From positions 1,178,001 to 1,242,000 of the forward strand of contig NC_018209.1 of the NCBI RefSeq assembly GCF_000219625.1: DNA of 64,000 nt. Direction: 5' to 3'. Positions 56,601 through 64,000 of this stretch are shown here, piece by piece. The DNA comes from Zymoseptoria tritici IPO323 (Eukaryota > Ascomycota > Dothideomycetes > Mycosphaerellales > Mycosphaerellaceae). The number at the start of each line of letters is the position of its first letter. Position 1 is the stretch's first letter. Under the pieces are notes generated by a model that saw nothing but the letters and a program-made list of their open reading frames with translations, was not told the DNA's origin and searched no databases. Made by a program: the position numbers and the translations under genes.

Positions 56601-59092
56601 GATAAATTTGACGCTCCATCAGTACCGGGCTTCAGTGGCGCTCCACCGCCTCCTCCGCCGCCTATGCCTGGTTTCTCGACTGGTGGGCCTCCGCCTCCGC
56701 CTCCTCCGCCCATGCCTGGCTTTGCGAATGGTGCTCCTCCCCCGCCTCCGCCTCCTATGATGCCCGGGTTTAGTGGCGCCGCTCCACCACCTCCGCCTCC
56801 GCCGCCTGGTATGCCGGGCATACCAGGCATGGCCAATGGAGGCCCACCACCACCTCCACCTCCGCCTGGCGCTCCTCCTCTTCCCGGTGGTATGCATGGT
56901 GGCTTTCTGCCTAAGTCAGGCTTCGAGGTCGGGCCGACGTCTATGGGAGCCATCGCTCCGCGACCAAAGAAGAAGCTCAAGGCTTTGCATTGGGAGAAAA
57001 TCGATTCACCCGAAATCACTTTATGGGCAACTCACAATCCGACGCAAGTCGAGAAGGAGGAGAAATACCAAGAATTGTCCAAGAAGGGTATCCTCGACGA
57101 GATTGAGAAGATGTTCATGGCCAAGGAGATCCGCGCTATCGGCAAATCCACAAGCAAGAAGGCAGGGGACAAGAAGCAGATTATCAGTCGCGACTTGATG
57201 CATACTATGCAGATCAGTCTGGCGAAGTTTGCGAATACCGAAGCGGAAGAGTTTGTCAGGATGGTGATTCACTGCGAGAAAGAGATTCTGGACAATAGCA
57301 CTGTGATGGACTTCCTGCAGGCTGAGCATCTGTGTACGATTCCGGACAATGTGGCCAAGTCGATGGCGCCGTATTCCAAGGACTGGAGTGGACCGGATGC
57401 GCTGAAGACGGAGAGGGAGTCGGATCCTGCTGAACTCACCCGCGAGGATCAGATCTACCTCTACACGGCGTTTGAATTGCACCACTACTGGAAAGCGCGC
57501 ATGCGGGCACTCGTCCTAACCCGCAATTTCGAGCAAGAATACGACGAAGTATCCGGCAAACTCAAGCACGTCGTCGCCGTCTCCGAAGCGCTCCGCGACT
57601 CCGTCAAACTCATGCCCGTCTTCGGCTTGATCCTCGACATCGGCAACTACATGAACGACTCCAACAAGCAAGCCGTCGGCTTCAAACTCTCCTCCCTCGC
57701 GCGCCTCGGAATGGTCAAAGACACCAACAACGAATCCACCCTTATGGACTACGTCGAGCGCGTGGTGCGCAAACAATATCCCCAATACGAAGGTTTCGCC
57801 GACGACATCGCGGGCGTGTTGACCTCGCAGAAAATCAACATCGAACAGCTGCAAAGCGATGCGAGGAAGTATATCGACAACATCAATAATGTGCAGGCGA
57901 GTTTGGACGCAGGGAATCTGAGTGATCCGAAACGGTTCCATCCGGAGGATCGGGTGAGTCAGGTTGTGCAGAGGAGTATGAAGGAGGCGAGGAGGAAGGC
58001 CGAGCAGATGCAGTTGTATCTGGATGAGATGAATCGGGTTTATGATGATATTCTTACGTTCTTTGGGGATGATAATAAGGATGAGAATGCGAGGAGGGAG
58101 TTTTTTGGGAAGTTGGCGAACTTCGTCAACGAATACAAGGTATGTTGTCGTCCTACCTCGGGTTTGTGGTACGAGTTGTTGCTAATGTGTGGTTGCAGAA
58201 ATCTCACGAGAAGAACCTCCTCCTCGAAGAAGCCTGGCGTCGCAACGAGGAGAATATGCGGCGCAAACAACTCAAGGGCCAGGTTTCTTCTTCTGCAGCT
58301 CTTACCGCTTCTCCCGATGGACCCGCTGCTGCTGCTTCTACCGGCGCTATGGACTCCCTCCTTGAGAAACTCCGTGCTGCTGCTCCTCAAACGAGAGATA
58401 CCCGCGACCGCCGCCGCCGCGCGCGGCTCAAGGACAAACATCTCGTGCGCGTCGCTTCGGGGCAGCAAATCCCCGAGACGGGGGAGAATGTCGCTGGCGA
58501 GGAAGGGGATGGGTTGTTGAAGCCGGACGGCGCTGTGGCGGGGACTTCACCGCTGGCGAATGGTGAGAATACGGAAGGTACGGGGGCTACTTCTGAAGGT
58601 GAGGATATCGCGGACCGAGCAGCGAGTTTACTGCAGGGTTTGAGAGGGGATGGATCGGAAGGTGGATTAAGTGAGGTTCCGACGAGGGATGAGACGGGGA
58701 GTTTGAGGATTCGGAGGAGGAGGGAGAGGGCGGATGATGAGAGGGCGGAGAGGAGGGCGAGGAGGAGGGGGCAGGGGGGTGGCAGTGGTGATGTTGGAGA
58801 GGGGAAGGGGGTTGCAGCGCAGGAGGTTGTCAAGGAGGAAGGTGGGAGTGAGGAGGCGACGGAGAAGGTCGAGGGCGAGGGGGAGGAGGCTGCTGGGACG
58901 GAGGCTCCGATTACGGTTGTTGTTCCGCCTTCGCCTAAGCTTGAAGACGCAGCGGAGCAGGCAGAGGAGGAGCCTGCAGTCGAAGCTGATCCCGAACCTG
59001 GAGCGGCTGCAGACACGGAGACGACCGATGAACCTGCAGCCCCAGCGGAGGACGCGGAAGAAGCGAGCGAGGACGCAGAGAAAGAAGCTTGA
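53685..59092 (+). CDS. Formin (SepA/Bni1 type)
   Basis: Exons 53685-58139 and 58199-59092 (59-nt intron) encode 1782 residues, close to Aspergillus SepA. Order: a Ser-rich N-terminus; a GTPase-binding/FH3 region from about 237 (VIEKEFLELMLKRGW) to about 670; a coiled coil at about 680-780; an FH1 at about 985-1070 made of five proline runs of 7-8 separated by MPGF-like spacers; and an FH2 actin-nucleating domain from about 1091 (KKKLKALHWEKID) to 1485. A diaphanous autoregulatory motif follows at 1536-1563 (MDSLLEKLR, then a basic cluster RDRRRRARLK), which would bind the N-terminus to hold the protein inactive until a Rho GTPase releases it. The tail is acidic and disordered. It builds actin cables and the septal ring. 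Exon 2 is needed for the autoregulatory motif. Confidence 0.96.
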
Positions 59093-60003
59093 GCGATCCG
59101 GGCTTTGTTTGCCGATGCATTGTGCGACTTGGACGGAGATAAATCGAAGGAGGAACTGTACTGTACATAAGCGTTACTAATGTTGGATGGGATGGGCGTT
59201 GCCCATCTTCTTGGATCGAACTTCTGTCACCTGTTGGGTTTCTTGATGATTCTTGATGGAGTAGGAGAATGGGATGGGCATGGTCAGAGCGAGGCGTGGA
59301 AGACATCGAGGTATCTGCATATGATCTTGCTGGGTTCGGTGCTGCTGATTGATTTCCAGGTCGGTTATCACCAAGCTCGGCTCTTCACATGCTACCACGG
59401 CCAACAGGTGGCAGCACATGCGTGTATTCACGCAAGGTCCAAGCTCTCATCGCTGGTGGCCTGCTATATCTCTTTTCCACATTGTTCAACCTTCTTCTCT
59501 TCTACCACGACATCCACCTTCGAACCAAGGCTTCTCGTCCTTCGAGAACAACTTCGACCTCTCTTCAGGAATATTCTTCCGGCTTGGACTACCTCGTCCA
59601 TCTGCCATATCACCGCACTTCCAGCATACCCTCGGCCACCACAGTCTGGTCTTTGCAACTCGACTTCAGGCTCGCGATCGAGGCTTCCAACCCGTCAGCT
59701 TGGACATCGACCTCTGAGTCCAGATTTCCCTTCGGTCTGAGGTAAGACAATCTCCTTCCATGTCCGTGTTTCCATCTTGCAAGCAACTGACATGTGCTCC
59801 CTCTCGTCAGAAACCAGAATCGCTTCATCTCTACGATACGGTCTTGCTGCAATTCCCAAAATACTGCAGCTTTTCGATTCAACAGCCAACTGGATTATCA
59901 GCTGCAAGCTTTTTGGAACTGCTACTCGCCTCTGAACAACATATACCGCGAGCTGACTACCCCAACCAAGTCGACCTGATCAACGAAATCATCATCACCC
60001 AGC
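59093..60003. other. Intergenic region formin-BTB
   Basis: About 900 bp. Open frames on the plus strand (59180-59740, 59389-59745) are not convincing. No RNA gene or repeat identified. Confidence 0.45.
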
Positions 60004-60735
60004 ATGGGCTTCACAATCGACGCGGAGAAGGCACTTTGGGATGATGCAACGTACGCGGACGTGCTGGTGCGGTGCCAGGGCAAGGAATGGCACTGTCACA
60101 GGGTTGTTCTCTGCCCTCAGTCGAAGTTCTTCGCCAAGAGCTGTCTTACATACACGAGCGGTGATGGGGTGCCCAACATCCAAAAGCCGATCGTCATCGA
60201 CGACAAGCACTCGCCCGAACATGTCGAATTCTGCCTGAAGTTCATGTATGTGCATAGCAACTATTACTCGGCCAACGACGTAGCCAAGCAGGAGGGACTG
60301 GAAGACGATCGGCTCTTCGGAATCTCGAACCTTGCGTACGAGCTGGGAAGTCCCGAGCTCATGAAATGGTGCGCAACGTTTCTCGACGAGATCATCGGCG
60401 GCATCACGACGCATGAGGATAATGTTCAGATGATCAATGAAATACACAGCAAATGCATTGATCCTGCCTTTATCAAGGTGGCTGACGACTGGGAGCGGGA
60501 TGACATCGAGGAGTTTCTGCAGGATGTCCACGCACGGGCATTGCTGTCAGAAGCATCAGTTACCAAGTACCTGGGTTCATTCGAGCGCAAGATGCGAAAC
60601 TCGGAGACGCGGGCTTTGCTCTCGCAAGAATCAGTGGATACTTTCTTCGACACACTCAGACGCAGGACAGCGGCCATGGGCGGGCAAATGGCAGACGAGG
60701 TTAGTGGCAAGGGTGGAAAGAGGAAGCGTACGTAG
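60004..60735 (+). CDS. BTB/POZ domain protein
   Basis: An intronless gene of 243 residues. The BTB core starts at about residue 17 (YADVLVRCQGKEWHCHRVVL) with the helix SKFFAKSC, then HVEFCLKFMYVHSNYY. After that comes a helical BACK-like region ending in a basic tail (GKGGKRKRT) that may be a nuclear localisation signal. This is the common small fungal BTB type, of unknown function. It is followed 247 bp downstream by a second gene of the same general class. The start ATG is the first after the intergenic region and opens straight into the BTB fold. Confidence 0.85.
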   Translation: MGFTIDAEKALWDDATYADVLVRCQGKEWHCHRVVLCPQSKFFAKSCLTYTSGDGVPNIQKPIVIDDKHSPEHVEFCLKFMYVHSNYYSANDVAKQEGLEDDRLFGISNLAYELGSPELMKWCATFLDEIIGGITTHEDNVQMINEIHSKCIDPAFIKVADDWERDDIEEFLQDVHARALLSEASVTKYLGSFERKMRNSETRALLSQESVDTFFDTLRRRTAAMGGQMADEVSGKGGKRKRT

Positions 60736-60982
60736 GGGGGCGTGAAAACGCTAGCGCGCGGTCACATGCAAAGCGGTCCCGGCCTTCTTTTTGAGCCGCC
60801 GCAACAAACGAGCTCGAGTATTTCTTCACTCTACCGAGACAACATCCGAGTACAATCCTACCGCATTACAACTTCGCTCTCCGCTACTCAAACCACAACC
60901 GCGCCGCTATCATCGAGGCCATTACTCCGAGTCATAACCGCAAACTCGAACGACAGCACCTACCCAATCAACCAAACTCATC

Positions 60983-61543
60983 ATGAGCGACACACTCGAT
61001 ATCTCAGCGATGTTCAACGACCCTACCTACGCCGACCTTATCATACACTTCGGCCCACACAATGCCCCGGGGACGATTCACTGCCACACCAACATCGTCT
61101 GCACGCAGTCCTCCTTCTTCCGCGCAGGCAGCATGCCCCGCAGGGCAATCGGTCCCACCACCGACCCGGTGGCCCGCCGAATCTACCCCACGATCTTCAC
61201 CATACACCCATACTACGACGGCAGGGCGGTCCAGTGCGTGCTCCAGTCGCTCTATCATCCGCGGAGCACGACCAAGAAGTGGCTGCAGACTTGCTTGTGG
61301 TCCCAGCTCTTCCGCGTGTACGAGCTCGCCCGGCTTTTTGGGGTGAAACACCTGGTGGAGGCGACTAGCCTGGCGGTCAAGCAGGTGTTGGAGGAGATGA
61401 GGGAGGCGGAGGATGAAGAGCTTCACCACGCGCAAGCGATCATCGCCGCCACGCCGCGTTTGAGGGAGGTGTTTGAGGGCGCTCTCCGAGAACTCGAGAT
61501 CGACGAGGTCATGCGATCTCTAGGCAGCTTCACCATTGAGTAG
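60983..61543 (+). CDS. Small BTB-like protein
   Basis: An intronless gene of 186 residues. YADLIIHFGPHNAPGTIHCH and SFFRAGSMPRR correspond to the first half of a BTB domain. IFTIHPYYDGRAVQCVLQSLYH is the counterpart of the second half. The remainder (about 110-186) is helical, with a Glu-rich stretch. It is diverged from its neighbour at 60004, but shared order and position suggest a local duplication. Function is unknown. Its 3' end borders the repeat-rich decayed region. Confidence 0.75.
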   Translation: MSDTLDISAMFNDPTYADLIIHFGPHNAPGTIHCHTNIVCTQSSFFRAGSMPRRAIGPTTDPVARRIYPTIFTIHPYYDGRAVQCVLQSLYHPRSTTKKWLQTCLWSQLFRVYELARLFGVKHLVEATSLAVKQVLEEMREAEDEELHHAQAIIAATPRLREVFEGALRELEIDEVMRSLGSFTIE

Positions 61544-61787
61544 TGTGCTGCGGAGATGATTTGGAAAGATGGAGAGAGGTTTTGCTGTTTTGCGAGAGTG
61601 GTCTGTGCTCACTTTGTATGTGAATGTCAACAATGAGCCGCAGTTCTTTGTGCATTCGCTCCACATCGTTTTATTCCACTCCTTGTGAAGTCATCCTCCA
61701 TTCATGCTCTCCGAATAATGAGCTCCGACGATGTCACTAATCTGCTGTATAGACATCTCAATGAGCATCATGTCGTAGAGGGTCAGC

Positions 61788-61890
61788 TCGTCAACGCACA
61801 AGCACTCCTGTCAACGCATCAGCAGAAAAACAGAAGCACCACAAGCATTCCTGTCAACACACCAGCACACCTGTCAACGCACCAGCACCT
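61788..61890. repeat. Short minisatellite, CCTGTCAACGCACCAGCAC type
   Basis: Four imperfect copies of a CTGTCAACGCACCAGCAC-like unit follow one another, with a spacer in the middle. They lie between two of the ~100-bp units. Confidence 0.65.
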
Positions 61891-61994
61891 CTGGGTGGGA
61901 ATGCTCTCTGAAAAACGACCTCCGACCATAGCACCATCGTGCTGTATAGGCGCTTGAATGAGTATCACGCTGTGGAGGCCAGTTCGTCCTCCGG

Positions 61995-62450
61995 TTATGA
62001 ATGCTCTCCGAAAACTGACAGGAGCTTATAAATGTCGCTTGTATGGCCGGTCGAGGCGCTCTCCTGGTCGGCATTGCTCGTAGGAAGGACGCCAGTGTGA
62101 GGAGTTTCAGTCGTTGTTGCCGAGCGACCTGACTCATAAGCCCCGGGATCGACATTGCTCGTAAGATGGGACTCTAAGGTCGGAGTAATAAGTTCCGCCT
62201 TCTGCTCCGTCTCCGTCCACTCCGCCGCTTGCTCGGATAAAGGCTGGTAGACGACAGGCTGCGGTCCCTGGAAAGGCTGAGCTCCCTGGACAGGCTGAGC
62301 TCCCTGGACACCAGCAAGATCTTCAGCGTCACCAGCACTTGCGCCTTTACGAGATTCTGCAGCAGCCACGCATTGCAGACCGCTAACATCACTCGTATTG
62401 AAGCTAGAGCTAAGAAAGCCTCGAGTGCGTTGCGCCGTTTCCCAAACCAT
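61995..62450 (-). pseudogene. Coding-like remnant, unknown protein
   Basis: A minus-strand open frame of 151 residues, Gln/Glu/Ser/Thr-rich, with a VQGAQP-type repeat (three 18-bp copies at 62256-62309). Neighbouring minus-strand pieces in other frames also look coding: about 62395-62518 (YGLALAKQADDTWFGKRRN) and about 62540-62690 (REELMEGHGELIENWKLKLD). They may be exons or frameshifted pieces of one decayed gene. No known family. Confidence 0.3.
62256..62309. repeat. 18-bp tandem repeat, three copies
   Basis: AGGCTGCGGTCCCTGGAA at 62256-62273 is followed by two identical copies of AGGCTGAGCTCCCTGGAC (62274-62291 and 62292-62309). On the minus strand these encode a repeated VQGAQP/FQGPQP peptide. 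Confidence 0.93.
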
Positions 62451-63530
62451 GTATCATCTGCTTGTTTCGCAAGAGCAAGACCATACCGTATGCAGGTGTC
62501 TTGCCAATAGAGAGACATTGTCCTCCTCTGGATCCTATCAAGCCGATCTTAGCCACCAAGGCCCTGCCATCGAAATGCCGAACGCAGCTCGAAGCATGAA
62601 ACGTCTTCCTCGCACCGTTTGATCGCAATCGAGCTTCAACTTCCAGTTCTCAATCAACTCTCCATGACCTTCCATCAACTCTTCACGACGTTCCATCGAT
62701 TCCCTACTACCTTTCCTGCCGACCGCAACATGCAGCCATCCAGCAGCTGAAAGCCCGCGTGAAAACTCTGGAAGACGAAGTCGGCCTCCGACCATGGCAC
62801 CAACTTGCTGTATAGACATCCCAATCAGCATCATGTCGTGGAGGGTTAGTTCGTCCTTTGTTTGTGAATGCTCTCCGAGTAATGACTTTCGACAAAGCCG
62901 TCATCGTGCTGTATAGACATCTAAATGAGTATCATGCTGTGGAGGGCAGTTCGTCCTCTGGTTGTGAACGCTTTCCGAACAACGGGTTTCGACTATGCCA
63001 CTATCGTGCTGTTTAGCCATACGAATGAGTGTTATGCTGCGGAACCCGTTTCCCTCGGAGTGTCCCAGATCGCATTCGCGCATGGGGCGCTTCCTCCGCA
63101 GCAGGGTCAAGGGCTAAGCAACATTATGCATGCTATGAGAGCATTCGGTGCGAACGAGGACAAGCTGTGGCAACTCGCCAGGGACACCGTCCATCTCAGA
63201 ATGCTCTCCAAACAACGACTCTGGAGCAGGCCATCGTCGTGCTGGGTAAGCATCCGAATGAATTCCATGCTGGGGGAGCCATTGCTCCTTCTGTTAGTGA
63301 ATGTTCTCTTGCCAGTGGGCTACAGCCAGACCATTGTTGCTATGTACAGGCCTTTGAGCGGGTGTATTGCGGCGGAGAAAGGAAGAGCCAAGTCGTCTCT
63401 CTGTCGTTGACACTCTCTTGCTATTGGCTACCTCCAGGCCACGCACGTATTCGCCAGTCGTACCAAGAAGGGCCGTGCTGCGAAAGAAAGCAATGTTGCT
63501 CGTATTCCTCCTCGCCAGTGTGGTGAACAA

Positions 63531-63690
63531 TCAATCCTTGGATTGACCAATCTACCGGATTGGTCAATCTATTAATTAATCCTCGCTATTGCTTAGCATT
63601 GCAGGGGTACCAATCCACCAATCCTCATGTTGAGCATAGATTAACGGATTAATTAATTGATAGTGTTGTTAGATAGATTGGTGGATTAGT
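63531..63690. repeat. AT-rich foldback element with nested inverted repeats
   Basis: A perfect 12-bp stem (63541-63552 with 63558-63569, 5-nt loop) lies next to a second 12-bp inverted pair (63571-63582 with 63646-63657). A third near-match pairs 63609-63624 with about 63675-63690. The motifs GGATTG/CAATCC recur throughout. The pattern resembles a MITE or foldback transposon, but no flanking duplication was confirmed. Confidence 0.6.
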
Positions 63691-63938
63691 AGTAGATTAA
63701 TAGATTGAATAATATGGCTTGGATTGAGGGATATAGTTGTATATATATCGACACCTCCGGCCGCAGATTCGAGCACGACGGCGCACATCTCTTACTTGCG
63801 CAATCGACTCGCACGGAAGCTGGAAACGACGAATCTGCTGTTAAACGGTCGGCTAATAAGAAGGCTGGAAACTCCTTCAGTTTTTATAACTCAGCCGCGT
63901 TCATGTTTATAGTAGTGTGCGCGGTTAAGGTGTTATTG

Positions 63939-64000
63939 GTAAGGCTCGTAGTAAGGCTCGTAGTAAGGCTCTTGGTGCGGCTCTTGGTGAGGCTCTTAGT
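63939..64000. repeat. 12-bp tandem repeat running off the window edge
   Basis: Five copies of a GTAAGGCTCGTA-like unit, becoming GTGAGGCTCTTA. One frame reads KARSKARSKALGAALGEALS, which is open, so it could be the start of a low-complexity coding tract outside the window. Confidence 0.85.

Larger units (their letters stand above)
61696..63395. repeat. Diverged ~100-bp repeat units in a broken array
   Basis: About eight units recur, roughly at 61696-61795, 61896-61998, 61999 (start only), 62766-62865, 62866-62965, 62966-63065, 63199-63298 and 63299-63395. Each begins near GAATGCTCTCCGA, contains CGTGCTGTATAGACATCT and ATGAGTATCATGCTGTGGAGG, and ends near AGTTCGTCCTCTGGTTGT. The step between adjacent copies is 99-100 bp, so adjacent copies fall in different frames. 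On the plus strand the copies read a similar peptide, best seen as TIVLYRHLNEYHAVEG. Confidence 0.75.
61544..64000. other. Repeat-rich decayed region to window edge
   Basis: No intact gene. It holds diverged ~100-bp units, short minisatellites, pieces of coding-like sequence on both strands, an AT-rich foldback block and a 12-bp tandem repeat. CpA and TpG are not depleted, so this decay is unlike the RIP seen on the left. Confidence 0.6.

Noticed and set aside
56534..57019. Glycine-rich minus-strand frame
   Set aside because: It is the complement of the formin proline-rich FH1.
61696..63395. CRISPR-like or telomeric array
   Set aside because: The units are ~100 bp, diverged and partly adjacent without unique spacers, and no TTAGGG-type telomere repeat is present; this is also a eukaryotic sequence.

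Overview
This is a nuclear contig from a filamentous ascomycete (Pezizomycotina). The evidence is short GT-AG introns of about 50-60 nt, split genes mixed with intronless ones, typical fungal orthologues (KAP104, SPF1, SSH4, MIA40, HUS1, a SepA-type formin), and repeat-induced point mutation (RIP) of a transposon block. Protein style suggests Dothideomycetes, but that is an inference and no species can be named.

Layout. (1) 1-6640 is dead transposon DNA. A Ty3/gypsy chromovirus pol (protease, RT, RNase H, integrase, chromodomain) lies on the plus strand in one reading frame broken only by TAG/TAA stops. A 29-G homopolymer follows, then a RIP-mutated MULE-type transposase on the minus strand. 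(2) 6796-14344 holds three minus-strand genes: a GH92 mannosidase, the cullin CUL1 and MIA40. (3) 14545-40970 is mostly plus strand: thiamine pyrophosphokinase, KAP104, SSH4, SPF1, formate dehydrogenase, an MSO1-like protein, two BTB proteins and a DUF7025-like AAA ATPase. (4) 41690-61543 holds an uncharacterised minus-strand gene, the mitochondrial GTPase MSS1, an F-box/LRR gene divergent from HUS1, a large formin and two more BTB genes. (5) 61544-64000 is repeat-rich and decayed: diverged ~100-bp units with a recurring peptide motif, remnants of coding sequence, an AT-rich foldback element, and a 12-bp tandem repeat at the window edge.

The genes do not form an operon or an obvious metabolic cluster. 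A loose theme is protein turnover and sorting (CUL1, F-box, four BTB proteins, the Rsp5-adaptor-like SSH4, the P5A ATPase SPF1) and polarised secretion (formin, MSO1), but this mix is ordinary for a fungal genome and I do not claim linkage. I found no convincing new defence or mobile system. The most unusual material is the right-hand decayed repeat array and the cleanly CpA-restricted RIP block on the left. Exon coordinates below were derived by hand from splice-site sequence and reading-frame continuity.
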